Assembly: GCA_029260265.1 (NCBI GenBank)
Contig: JAJDDO010000024.1
Span: 124,001 to 188,000, forward strand
Origin: Phycisphaerales bacterium
GTDB taxonomy: Bacteria; Planctomycetota; Phycisphaerae; Phycisphaerales; UBA1924
Direction: 5' to 3'
Length of the DNA: 64,000 nt
Shown: positions 34,412 to 42,533 of the stretch, piece after piece
How the letters are laid out: every line of letters begins with the position of its first letter
How positions within the stretch are numbered: the first letter of the stretch is position 1
The notes under the pieces: generated by a model
Database searches by the model: none
What the model saw: only the letters and a program-made list of their open reading frames with translations
Told to the model about the DNA's origin: nothing
Translations under genes and position numbers: made by a program

Positions 34412-34903
34412 ATGGGCCGAAAAATCCTCGCCGTCATCGTTGGCTACATCATCATGGCCGTCATCATTATTGGCGGACTCTATGGTGCCTACGCCGTCAT
34501 GGGAGCCGACAAAGCCTTCAAGCCCGGTGGCTTCGACATCACACTCACATGGCTGATCTCGATGGAAGCCATCGGGCTCATCGGCGCAATCATCGGTGGG
34601 ATCACCTGCGCCAAGATATCCAAAAACTCAAAGGGGGCGGTGCTGTCGCTGTTCGCGCTCATCATTGTTCTCGCCGGCGTCAACATCGCCCTGATCGCGA
34701 TGGCAGATCCTCCCACGCCAGAGCAAACAATCCGAACCGAAACAACAACAGCCAATGAGGCACGGGTAAACGCTCAGTTGAATATGCCCATCTGGGTCGC
34801 TGCCCTTGATCCAATCGTTGGCGTCGTCGGCGTCATGATCGGCGCGATGCTGGTCTGCCCGGGCAGATGTGATCCAAAGGGACCCGGATCGGCGGGGGAT
34901 TGA
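34412..34903 (+). CDS. Four-span membrane protein, unknown function
   Basis: 163 residues with four hydrophobic segments (about 5-28, 45-68, 75-98, 125-148) and a short soluble loop with TPEQTIRTETTTANEA between the third and fourth. No family recognised. GGAG eight bases before the ATG supports the start, and a TATACT -10-like box lies about 35 bases before the ATG. The DUF5684-like gene follows on the same strand. Confidence 0.7.
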   Translation: MGRKILAVIVGYIIMAVIIIGGLYGAYAVMGADKAFKPGGFDITLTWLISMEAIGLIGAIIGGITCAKISKNSKGAVLSLFALIIVLAGVNIALIAMADPPTPEQTIRTETTTANEARVNAQLNMPIWVAALDPIVGVVGVMIGAMLVCPGRCDPKGPGSAGD

Positions 34904-34999
34904 CACCGGGGAGCCCGGGCGTTAGAATTGGATTAGATTGCCAACAGTCTCGTCAGGCCGAGGACGGCTTGGAGTTGAAATCACCACCAAGGAGTCATT

Positions 35000-35395
35000 A
35001 TGCTAACCACTCTCGCCCAGAACAATGCTGCGGGCATGATCGGAATTCTCTTACTCGTCGTGGTTTATCTCGCGATCATCGTCGTGGTCATCGCCGGGAT
35101 GTGGAAGATGTTTTCAAAGGCTGGACAGCCTGGCTGGGCCGCGATTGTCCCGATCTACAACTCGTACATTCTCTGCAAAATCGTCGGTCGCCCGGGGTGG
35201 TGGGTTGTTTTGTTGCTGATCCCGTATCTGAACTTCATCTTCTGGATCATTGTGATGATTGACCTTGGTAAATCCTTCGCGCGTGGCGCGGGGTTTATCG
35301 TTGGGCTGATCCTGCTGACCTTTGTGTTTATCCCCATTCTCGGGTTTGGTAAATCTGAGTATCAGGGACCATCGGTCGGCGCGGCTGCGGGCTAA
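35000..35395 (+). CDS. DUF5684-type small membrane protein
   Basis: 131 residues with three spans. The segment GQPGWAAIVPIYNSYILCKIVGRPGWW followed by a hydrophobic IPYLNFIFWIIVMIDLGKSF is the DUF5684 pattern found near signal peptidase and secretion genes; its role is unknown. AAGGAG precedes the ATG. The zinc-ribbon membrane gene starts five bases after its stop. Confidence 0.8.
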   Translation: MLTTLAQNNAAGMIGILLLVVVYLAIIVVVIAGMWKMFSKAGQPGWAAIVPIYNSYILCKIVGRPGWWVVLLLIPYLNFIFWIIVMIDLGKSFARGAGFIVGLILLTFVFIPILGFGKSEYQGPSVGAAAG

Positions 35396-35400
35396 GGATT

Positions 35401-36081
35401 ATGGCCGAGCGAATACTGCTCCCGTTCCCCAGGCTGTGCACTCGACCAACGGAATGTCTCCGGTGTGGATACCCGCTCGAGGGGATCCCTGCGCCGGGGC
35501 GATGCCCGGAGTGCGGGCTCGGCTTTGATGATGATTACTCGGTGCTCCAGATTGCGGGGGTCGCGAAGTCGGATGGCGGGCCGGCCTGGCGCAAGATCGT
35601 CTGGGGCGTGCTTTTCGGCGTGACCTTTGTGTATGCGCAGCTCATCGTGCTGGTCGTTACGCGGTACCCTTGGGCATCGTTGATCAGTTTCGCGGCGTTG
35701 AGCGCGTCGATCGTTGCTATGGCCATAACGAGCAAGCAGAAGAACCGAGGCTCGGAACACTTTGCGTTCACGGAATCTGGTTTTTCACGATGGACCATCG
35801 GGACAGATCCGGATACCCGGGTTTACGCTGACTGGGTTGGCGGGCAACGGATGGTTGTGCTCAAGAAGGTGAGCCCGGTTTGGGCCCGGCTCAAGGTTGT
35901 CGCCGTGGGGCTTGAGGGTAAGCGGAGTGTTGTGCTTGATGCCGGGCTGCGATGTCCGCACGAAGACCTTGATTTGCTTGAGCGGATCCTTGGTCGGCTT
36001 GTTGGTGGAGAGCCGATCGGTATGATCGAGGGCATGGAGGGTTCCATTTTTCTCCGTGATGGGAGTACTCATCTTTCGTGA
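35401..36081 (+). CDS. Zinc-ribbon two-span membrane protein
   Basis: 226 residues. A zinc ribbon formed by Cys19, Cys22, Cys35 and Cys38 (CLRCG ... CPECG) is followed by a pair of hydrophobic spans (about 75-110) and a C-terminal cytoplasmic-looking domain of about 110 residues (HFAFTESGFSRWTIG). This CxxC-CPECG plus two spans layout is common in planctomycetes, with no known function. It starts five bases after the DUF5684 gene, so the two are likely co-transcribed. Confidence 0.75.
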   Translation: MAERILLPFPRLCTRPTECLRCGYPLEGIPAPGRCPECGLGFDDDYSVLQIAGVAKSDGGPAWRKIVWGVLFGVTFVYAQLIVLVVTRYPWASLISFAALSASIVAMAITSKQKNRGSEHFAFTESGFSRWTIGTDPDTRVYADWVGGQRMVVLKKVSPVWARLKVVAVGLEGKRSVVLDAGLRCPHEDLDLLERILGRLVGGEPIGMIEGMEGSIFLRDGSTHLS

Positions 36082-36098
36082 TGCGATCGATTCTGCGA

Positions 36099-36104
36099 TA
36101 GGAT
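36099..36104 (+). promoter_or_regulatory. -10 box of a probable leaderless promoter (OsmC gene)
   Basis: TAGGAT ends six bases before the ATG at 36111; TTCGTG 18 bases upstream may be a weak -35. No ribosome-binding site is present. Confidence 0.6.
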
Positions 36105-36110
36105 GAATAC

Positions 36111-36515
36111 ATGAGTCTGCACACTACATCCGTGACCATTGGTCGTGACAAGTACCGAACAGTTTGCAAGGGGGCTCGGCATGTCTTTCATGTTGACGAG
36201 CCGGGCGATCTGGATGGCACGGATACGGCGCCCAATCCGTATGAGCTTTTGCTCGGTTCGCTCGGTGCGTGCAAGGCGATCACGGTGCGGATGTACGCCG
36301 ATCGCAAGGGTTGGCCGCTTGAGTCTATTCGGCTTGACCTCGAGCACGATCGCCCGAATGGGCGGGGGAAGCCTGAGGAGATCAGCATCTCGATCAGCCT
36401 TGATGGGGACCTGAGCGATGAGCAGCGTGCGCGGTTGAAGGAGATCGCCAACGCCTGCCCTGTGCAGAAAACGATCCTCGGTGAGTTGACGATCAGCACC
36501 ATCCTCGAAGATTAA
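36111..36515 (+). CDS. OsmC/Ohr-family peroxide-reducing protein
   Basis: 134 residues. The family's two redox cysteines are Cys54 (LGSLGACKAITV) and Cys116 (NACPVQKTI), the pair that reduces organic hydroperoxides. APNPYELLLGSLGAC is the OsmC signature. It lies after a leaderless-type promoter, and its stop codon overlaps the stop of the convergent DCC gene by three bases. Confidence 0.9.
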   Translation: MSLHTTSVTIGRDKYRTVCKGARHVFHVDEPGDLDGTDTAPNPYELLLGSLGACKAITVRMYADRKGWPLESIRLDLEHDRPNGRGKPEEISISISLDGDLSDEQRARLKEIANACPVQKTILGELTISTILED

Positions 36516-36934
36516 TCGGGCTTCGGCTTCTTGGGAACTGCGCATGATCCGTCTGTGCAGGGGTGGGCGGCGAACCATCGGTGGCGGTTGTTGGCGAAGT
36601 AGAGATAGAGGCGATCGGTGATCCATCGGAGGATGGGAAGCTTGGTCCAGGTGATCGTCCAGCCGCGCCCGAGCACACGCATGGATTCACGCACCGCGTT
36701 CATGGCGATCAGCACCTCGCCGGTGGAGGTGATCAGATGCATGACGCGACGCACCTGGGCGGGGTCGAGCTGGTGTTGCTCGATGAGTTGGTTTTCTTTG
36801 CGGAGGTCGATGGTGCGGAGCAAGCCGCGATTGTTGTCTAGTTTGTTGAGCTTTGCCGCGCCTTTGGAGCACACCGAGCACCAGCCGTCATAGAGCACGA
36901 TGGTTGGCGCAGCTTTGGTTGGCGGGCTTGGCAT
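36512..36934 (-). CDS. DCC-type thiol-disulfide oxidoreductase-like protein (DUF393)
   Basis: 140 residues. The DCC motif is present as DGWCSVC (Asp16, Cys19, Cys22), giving a thioredoxin-like CxxC site, and the later TWTKLPILRWITDRLYLYFANNR segment is typical of the family. It is predicted to be a thiol-disulfide protein with unknown partner. The stop overlaps that of the convergent OsmC gene, placing two thiol-redox genes end to end. Confidence 0.85.
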   Translation of the reverse strand: MPSPPTKAAPTIVLYDGWCSVCSKGAAKLNKLDNNRGLLRTIDLRKENQLIEQHQLDPAQVRRVMHLITSTGEVLIAMNAVRESMRVLGRGWTITWTKLPILRWITDRLYLYFANNRHRWFAAHPCTDGSCAVPKKPKPD

Positions 36935-36972
36935 TGGTTATTGTAGGGTTTGATCTGCTCAGTGTGTTCGGG

Positions 36973-37503
36973 CTAGTCTTTGGTGAGGGTGTCCGTGATC
37001 GATCTTACGGATTCAACATTCACGGTGAAGGTGGTTGCGCCGACGAGGTGATCGGGCTCGATGCGCCCGGTTGTTGTGTCGTAGCGCCATCCGTGTGTGT
37101 TGGCGCCTGCGGCGGCGCCGGCGAGACGGATTGTTGCCAAGCCATTGATTTTGTTGGCGGGGATCCCGTTGATGTATGGGCCGTAGATCCCGGCGGGGTC
37201 GTTAACGGTGCCGTCGAGGTCGGAGTGTTTGATCAGCCTGAAGTACATGGTCTTGGCATCTGCAGCACCGACATGGGCCATCACGCCTTGGTGCTCGACC
37301 TCGTAGAGGTCGAGTGCCCGTTGGAGAGCTGATTGGTCTGCGATGACGGCGTTCTTTGCGGAGTTTTCTGCGGCGCTGGACATGCGTGGAATCGCGATCG
37401 CGCCGATGATCCCTATGATCACGACAACGATCACCAGTTCCACAAGCGAAAAACCAGCTTGCAAACGGGCGGTGGGGCGGGATGAAGCGCACTGTGATTT
37501 CAC
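36973..37503 (-). CDS. Type II secretion/type IV pilin-like pseudopilin
   Basis: 176 residues. The prepilin leader ends at Gly17 before FSLVELVIVVVIIGIIGAIA, with Glu22 in the required fifth position of the mature protein. A long helix (about 45-70) and a C-terminal beta region with a calcium-like DGTVNDP segment follow, as in GspG-type pseudopilins. No other secretion or pilus gene is in the window, so it works with a system encoded elsewhere. Confidence 0.88.
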   Translation of the reverse strand: MKSQCASSRPTARLQAGFSLVELVIVVVIIGIIGAIAIPRMSSAAENSAKNAVIADQSALQRALDLYEVEHQGVMAHVGAADAKTMYFRLIKHSDLDGTVNDPAGIYGPYINGIPANKINGLATIRLAGAAAGANTHGWRYDTTTGRIEPDHLVGATTFTVNVESVRSITDTLTKD

Positions 37504-37608
37504 AGTCTGGATATCGGATTGATTCGGGGCGGATATGCGATGTGCGCAAAATCAGCCCGGAATATGGGTGGTTTCACTTCGCCTTGTGCGGGGCGCAATG
37601 TCCGAGAA

Positions 37609-38100
37609 TCAGTTGTCGGTGCTTGGATTGCTCTCGTCGCGAGCGCCGGTGAGCTTGGCATCGAGCGACATCGCGCCGGCGCCCTTGAACAGCAGGTAGG
37701 CGCTGGACAAGATTATCAGCACTGCGAGCGCCATCATGAAGGTTGGCTCTGGGCCCGGGACGATGATGCTCGGGTCTGCGGCTGATGGGGTTGGCCATTG
37801 GTCGTTGGGGATCTTGATGTGGGTCATCAGGGCGCCGAGCATGGAGCCGATTGCGGCCAGTGCGCCCAGGCGGACCAGTGCGCCGGCGAGCAGCATCAGC
37901 CCGGCGAGCACCATGACGATGGGGGTCACGGTTGCGGCGAGGTCGGGCATGGGGAGGGCTGCCGCTTCGACCAAGGGTTTCATGGGCATGGCGCCGGAGA
38001 GGTGCATGAAACCGAACATCAGCAGCGGGCCGCCGGCGAGGATCCTTGGGAGCAGGGTGAGCGTTGAGTGGGTGGTGTTGAGGAGTGGGTTGGTGGTCAT
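37609..38100 (-). CDS. DoxX-family membrane protein
   Basis: 163 residues with four spans (about 12-30, 45-68, 75-92, 120-142). The first helix with RILAGGPLLMFGFMHLSG and the pattern ALVRLGALAAIGSMLGALMTHIK match the DoxX/DoxD group, whose members take part in quinone- or thiol-linked redox reactions. AGAGG precedes the ATG at 38100 in preference to a longer frame. It lies downstream of bioY on the same strand. Confidence 0.8.
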   Translation of the reverse strand: MTTNPLLNTTHSTLTLLPRILAGGPLLMFGFMHLSGAMPMKPLVEAAALPMPDLAATVTPIVMVLAGLMLLAGALVRLGALAAIGSMLGALMTHIKIPNDQWPTPSAADPSIIVPGPEPTFMMALAVLIILSSAYLLFKGAGAMSLDAKLTGARDESNPSTDN

Positions 38101-38147
38101 GCTCTGTGAACCTCTGCGGTAGGGGATTATTCCCCGAATGCAAGAGT

Positions 38148-38804
38148 TTACCAGATCTTCTCGGCGCATGTTGGGACGATCAACATGCCGATTGCTGCGG
38201 CTAATCCGGATTTGAGCACCATGCCTGGCAGGAAGACGATCATGCCGTAGTAGATCGCGTTGGCCCATGTGAGGGTTTCGGCTTGGTCATCGAGGACACG
38301 CACCCAGTAGAGCCAGGGCACGCCGATCGCGAAAATGACCAGATGGGCGACGATTCCGGCGATGAACAGTGCGCCGTACCCGCGGACGGTGCCGGGGGTC
38401 TTTCGTGTGGTGCCGTCGTGTTTGTGGAGTCTTTGTCCACGGCGGCGGACGATGAATCCAACGATTGGTTGGCAGACGAGAAAGCCGAGGATGTATCCGC
38501 CGGTTTGTCCGAAGAGGGTGAGCCATCCGCCTTCGCCTTCTGCGAAGACGCGCACGCCGAGGGCTCCGGTGGCGATATAGAGCAGGATGCTGAGGATTCC
38601 GAATCGCGGGCCGAGGGTGATCGCGGTGAGCACCACGGCGAGGGTCTGGAGGGTGAGCGGGATGCCGAGTGGGGCGGTCGGGATGACGATTTGGGAGCAG
38701 ACCGCAAGGAAGAAGGTCATCGATCCGATCGCGAAGAGGCGGAGGATCATTCTTTGGGTGTGTTCATCGAGGCGGTCGTGTGTGTTGTCGGGTGCGTTTG
38801 GCAT
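38148..38804 (-). CDS. bioY: BioY-family biotin transporter
   Basis: 218 residues, substrate-binding membrane subunit of an energy-coupling factor importer, here for biotin. Six spans are visible; VPTAPLGIPLTLQTLAVVL-like IPTAPLGIPLTLQTLAVVL and GQTGGYILGFLVCQPIVG match BioY. No EcfA or EcfT gene is near; solitary BioY proteins are known to work. Biotin supply fits the accBC genes elsewhere in the window. Confidence 0.9.
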   Translation of the reverse strand: MPNAPDNTHDRLDEHTQRMILRLFAIGSMTFFLAVCSQIVIPTAPLGIPLTLQTLAVVLTAITLGPRFGILSILLYIATGALGVRVFAEGEGGWLTLFGQTGGYILGFLVCQPIVGFIVRRRGQRLHKHDGTTRKTPGTVRGYGALFIAGIVAHLVIFAIGVPWLYWVRVLDDQAETLTWANAIYYGMIVFLPGMVLKSGLAAAIGMLIVPTCAEKIW

Positions 38805-38810
38805 GACCCG

Positions 38811-39422
38811 CTAGCGTACGACGCGGAGCCTCGGCGGACCAGTGGGGGCGGTGGTCGGTTGGGTGGATAGGATTTTTGGCGTGGGTTGATTGCGTTTGGC
38901 GTGTTTGAAGGCGATTTCTGACGCCGGTCCTTTTCCGGGGCGGGCGCGAACGGCGGCGTCTACATCGACTTTGCCGAGTGCATCGGAGGGGGTCTCGAAG
39001 AGTGATCCGCGGATGAGCGCGCCGGGGTCGACGATGAGTTGGGCGGTGCGGGTTCCGCCTTGGAGTTGACCGGTTTCGGTGATGTGTGTTTTTCCGCCTG
39101 AGATGCACATGGCGTCGACGATGCCTTCGATGGTGATGTCGCCCGAAGCGATCAAGAGGTTGGCGGCGACCTTTGCGTGCGGGTGGATGTGGATGGATCC
39201 GGTGGTGAGCAGGGAGGTTCCCCAGTGCCCTTTGGTGACGGAGATATCAACAAGTCGGAGGTTTCCTGCGCAGTGTGGGCATGATCCGGATTCTGCGTGT
39301 GCGGAGACTTCGAGGATGCCGCCGCAGCGATAGCAGCGTACTACGCGTGTTGCGTGGGGGTCTGGTCGTTTGCTCGCACGATCGCGGAGCAAGAATCGTG
39401 GTGGGCGGAAGAAGGTTGCCAT
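38811..39422 (-). CDS. Zinc-ribbon bactofilin
   Basis: 203 residues. An N-terminal zinc ribbon (Cys30, Cys33, Cys48, Cys51) is followed by a bactofilin domain of short beta-helix turns (about 60-150; IHIHPHAKVAANLLIASGD then ITIEGIVDAMCISGGK) and a disordered basic, Pro/Thr-rich tail. Bactofilins polymerise into cytoskeletal filaments. The fused ribbon is uncommon and may let the filament bind another component. It lies next to a plain bactofilin and just upstream of bioY. Confidence 0.82.
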   Translation of the reverse strand: MATFFRPPRFLLRDRASKRPDPHATRVVRCYRCGGILEVSAHAESGSCPHCAGNLRLVDISVTKGHWGTSLLTTGSIHIHPHAKVAANLLIASGDITIEGIVDAMCISGGKTHITETGQLQGGTRTAQLIVDPGALIRGSLFETPSDALGKVDVDAAVRARPGKGPASEIAFKHAKRNQPTPKILSTQPTTAPTGPPRLRVVR

Positions 39423-39511
39423 AAAAAACGGCCGGTCCGATTTTCATCGAACACGGCCAGGGATGGGTGGTTCGTGTTGAGAACGAGTCCCGAGTAAGTC
39501 TTGTGGTTGTC

Positions 39512-39985
39512 TTAGGCTACATTTCCTGCGGTCTGCTGTGCCCAAGGCGGGGTGAGGTCGGTTGTTTTTCCGATGGTGCCCTTTGGTTCGGTGGTGATGG
39601 TGGGCTTGGTGACTGAAGCGTTTGGGGAGGACTGGAGGATTTCTTGTGCGCGTGGGCCGACGGTGCAGTTTCCGACGAAGCTTGCGCCCTCTGCGACGAC
39701 GAGAGTGCCTGCGGTGATATCGCCTTGAACTTCGGCGTTTTCTGTGAGGGTGAGGCGGTCGTGTGCGGCGATGGGGCCGCTGACTTTGCCGTCGACGACG
39801 ATGCGTTGTGCTTCAACGGCGGCGTTGCATTCTGCGCCGTTTCCGATCTGGACCTCGCCTTGAGCGATGATTTTGCCCTCGAACTGTCCGAGGATTCTTG
39901 CGGATTTTTCGAAGAACATCTCGCCCTTGATGCGTGTATCTGGGCCAATCACGGTGAGTTCGGGTGCGGTGTTGGTGTTGGACAT
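39512..39985 (-). CDS. Bactofilin
   Basis: 157 residues, a polymerising cytoskeletal protein. After a short N-terminus the beta-helix core runs from about 12 to 115: TVIGPDTRIKGEMFFEKSAR, RILGQFEGKIIAQGEVQIG, then repeated V-G-x-I turns. A disordered Ser/Thr/Pro tail follows. AAGGA seven bases before the ATG at 39985 fixes the start. It is the first gene of a probable bactofilin-bactofilin-bioY run on the minus strand. Confidence 0.92.
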   Translation of the reverse strand: MSNTNTAPELTVIGPDTRIKGEMFFEKSARILGQFEGKIIAQGEVQIGNGAECNAAVEAQRIVVDGKVSGPIAAHDRLTLTENAEVQGDITAGTLVVAEGASFVGNCTVGPRAQEILQSSPNASVTKPTITTEPKGTIGKTTDLTPPWAQQTAGNVA

Positions 39986-40206
39986 TGGGCGTTCCTTGGA
40001 GAGAGGCATATGAGCAGGGTGCGCGAAAACCGCGGCAGACTGGGTGGATGCCTGTTTGGGTACAAATATTGTGAGGTGCGCCGTCCGTGGTGCTCTGCCG
40101 CCATCCTTGGCTAGACATGCATCGTCCACATGGGCTATCGGTCTGTAGTTGTGTTTGTGTGGATGGGGGAAATTGTGCAGGTTTTGCCGATCAGCGGTGA
40201 TGAGGA

Positions 40207-41160
40207 TTAGTCCTCGTCATCGTCCTGATTGTCTGAGCGGTTTGATCGCAGAGCGCCGGCTTTGGAGAGGAATCCGAGTTGGGCGAGCAGCCCGAGAATT
40301 GTTATGATGATCCAGACCGCGGCGTAGACCACGACGGGCTTGTCGAGGATCGCCGGTGGTGAGCCGTTGACGCTCATGAGTGCGACGGCGGAGGACATCC
40401 AGACGGCTGAGCCGAACAGGCTGGTGACCAGGGCGGCGGTTCTGGTGGGCAGGGTCACGCCGACGAGCAGGCCGAGACCGAGCCCGGCGAACATCGAGCT
40501 GAGGAGCACGAACTTTTCGCGTGATGGTCGCGATTGGAAATCGTTGGTGATTGCGCGGCCGACGCGTGCGATGAAGGCTTTGGACCGTTCGGCGGCGTCT
40601 TTGATCTGTTGCTTGGTTTCGTCGGTGAGGACATTTTCATCGTCGGATGCGAGTGCATCGATGTACTGCTCGGCGACCTCTTCGCGGAACCGATCGACGA
40701 GGCTTGGGTCTTGGTTTTCAGCGGTTTCTACCTGCGTGATTGGTGATGGGTCGGATGCTTGGGGGGTTGCGTTGCCTTGCTCGAAGTGCAGGAAGAGCAG
40801 GGCGCCCATGAGTCCTGCGGCGGCGAAGGCGAGTGCGGCGGTGATGGTGATGACCATGCGGAACATGGCGAGCGAGATCAGCGCGCCGAGTGCTCCGCCG
40901 ACGAGCAGCCCGAGGATGCCTGGGGTGAGGGAGAAGCCCGCGATGCGGATGGTCCCGATGAAATCAATGTAGGGGAGCAGGGTTGCGCCGACGAAGCCGC
41001 CGATGGCAAGCCCGAGGAAGAGGAACACCGGCTTGACCAGTTTGGCGCCGAAGAGCCAGAGGGTGATGCCCGCGACCAAGGCAAGCCCGAGGGCGATGGA
41101 TCCGCCTTCGGGGAAGGCGGAGCTTTGGGCGAGGGTCAGCATGGGCAGGGCGTGGTGCAT
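40207..41160 (-). CDS. Multi-span membrane protein, unknown function
   Basis: 317 residues with about seven hydrophobic spans: five in the first 130 residues (starting SIALGLALVAGITLWLFGAK), then a charged soluble segment (about 135-205, with ASDDENVLTDETKQQIKD) and two or three more spans, ending in an acidic DNQDDDED tail. I recognise no family; the spacing of Gly and small residues in the early spans suggests a DUF4203/TMEM198-like fold. It is divergent from pheA. Confidence 0.65.
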   Translation of the reverse strand: MHHALPMLTLAQSSAFPEGGSIALGLALVAGITLWLFGAKLVKPVFLFLGLAIGGFVGATLLPYIDFIGTIRIAGFSLTPGILGLLVGGALGALISLAMFRMVITITAALAFAAAGLMGALLFLHFEQGNATPQASDPSPITQVETAENQDPSLVDRFREEVAEQYIDALASDDENVLTDETKQQIKDAAERSKAFIARVGRAITNDFQSRPSREKFVLLSSMFAGLGLGLLVGVTLPTRTAALVTSLFGSAVWMSSAVALMSVNGSPPAILDKPVVVYAAVWIIITILGLLAQLGFLSKAGALRSNRSDNQDDDED

Positions 41161-41357
41161 AGGTCTGTTTCTTCGGGATTTTGTCGTTCTGGTTTCGCGG
41201 AGCGGTGGGCGTGTGGGGTTGGGCTGGCCCAAATGGTCGCACCGTGTTCGGTGATTGTGTGCGTGTGTGGTTGGTGCAGCCCATTCTATCGGACAATGTG
41301 GGCCGATCTGGATACCCCGGTTCAGGATCGGGCGGAGTTGCACGATACCCTCATCGC

Positions 41358-42533
41358 ATGCCTGATTCTCAACCATCCAAGAACACGCGATCATCCGACG
41401 CTGCCCATGAATCGGCGGCGGATTCTGCGGGGCTCAGCGAGCTTCGCGAGAAGATCGATTTGCTCGACAAGCGGCTTGTGGAGTTGCTCAATGACCGGGC
41501 GGCGTTGGTGGTGGATGTGGGTGCGTATAAGCGCGGGTCGAGCACGCCGATCTATGCGCCGCACCGCGAGGCGCAGGTCCTTGCCCGGGCGATCGGGAAC
41601 AACGCCGGGCCGTTGGGGAATCGGACGATTGAAGGGGTGTACCGCGAGATCATGTCGGGGTCGTTTGCGCTTGAGCAGCCGTTGCGGATCGGGTTTCTTG
41701 GCCCTGTGGGTTCGTACTCGCACCAGGCATCGGTGAAGCAGTTTGGTTCGAGTGTGGAGTACGAGGATCTTCGGCTGATCGAGGGTGTGTTTACGGAGGT
41801 TCGGCGGGGGCATGTGAACTATGGGTTGGTGCCGATCGAGAACTCTATCGGGGGGGGGATCACGGAGACGCTCGATGCGTTGGATCGCAACGCGGGGCAT
41901 GTGCGTGTGTACGCGGAGATCCAGATTAATATTCATCACACGCTTTTGACGGATTGCGACCCGGCGCGTGTGCGTCGGATTCATTCCAAGCCTGAGGTGT
42001 TTGCGCAGTGTCGAAAGTGGTTGACGACCCAGTATCCGAATGCGGCTTTGTTGCCGGATGCATCGACGAGCCAGGCGGTGAAGACGGCGATCGATGAGAA
42101 TCGCAAGGCCAAGGAGATCGACGCCGAGCCGGGCAGCGCGGCGATTGCGTCGTCGTTGGCTGGTGAGATTTATGGATTGCCGGTGTTGTTCTCGCGGATT
42201 GAGGACAACCCGGACAACATTACAAGATTTTATGTGATTTCTCGTGAGATGGCCCAGGCAACGGGTGATGACAAGACCTCGATGGTGTTTACCACCGAGG
42301 ACAAGCCCGGTGCGTTGGTTGAGGTGCTGCAGGTGTTTCACAGCGCGGGGGTGAACCTCAGCCATATCGACAAGCGTCCCAGCGGCAGAGAGAACTGGAG
42401 CTACACCTTCTTTGTTGATGCGCTCGGGCATCGTGATGATGTGCCGATGAAGGGGGCTCTCGAAGAAGCGCGCACGCATTGCAAGGAGCTGACGATTTTG
42501 GGGAGCTACCCGCGGAGTCAGCGGATTTTGTGA
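41358..42533 (+). CDS. pheA: Bifunctional chorismate mutase / prephenate dehydratase
   Basis: Makes phenylpyruvate from chorismate for phenylalanine. The 391 residues contain a chorismate mutase domain (about 28-110; LREKIDLLDKRLVELLNDRA), prephenate dehydratase (about 116-295; FLGPVGSYSHQAS, VPIENSIGGGI and the catalytic TRF in NITRFYVI) and an ACT regulatory domain (about 305-385; with KRPS at the inhibitor-binding loop). The ATG at 41358 lies six bases after a TACCCT box and lacks a ribosome-binding site, so it may be leaderless. Its stop codon directly abuts that of the convergent peptidase gene. Confidence 0.95.
   Translation: MPDSQPSKNTRSSDAAHESAADSAGLSELREKIDLLDKRLVELLNDRAALVVDVGAYKRGSSTPIYAPHREAQVLARAIGNNAGPLGNRTIEGVYREIMSGSFALEQPLRIGFLGPVGSYSHQASVKQFGSSVEYEDLRLIEGVFTEVRRGHVNYGLVPIENSIGGGITETLDALDRNAGHVRVYAEIQINIHHTLLTDCDPARVRRIHSKPEVFAQCRKWLTTQYPNAALLPDASTSQAVKTAIDENRKAKEIDAEPGSAAIASSLAGEIYGLPVLFSRIEDNPDNITRFYVISREMAQATGDDKTSMVFTTEDKPGALVEVLQVFHSAGVNLSHIDKRPSGRENWSYTFFVDALGHRDDVPMKGALEEARTHCKELTILGSYPRSQRIL

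Noticed and set aside
34904..34999. Candidate replication origin at the composition switch
   Set aside because: This short gap has no DnaA boxes and is not AT-rich; the skew change is reported as a finding but not as an origin feature.
41391..42479. Minus-strand frame of 362 codons over pheA
   Set aside because: Antisense of a complete chorismate mutase/prephenate dehydratase; arginine- and histidine-rich shadow.
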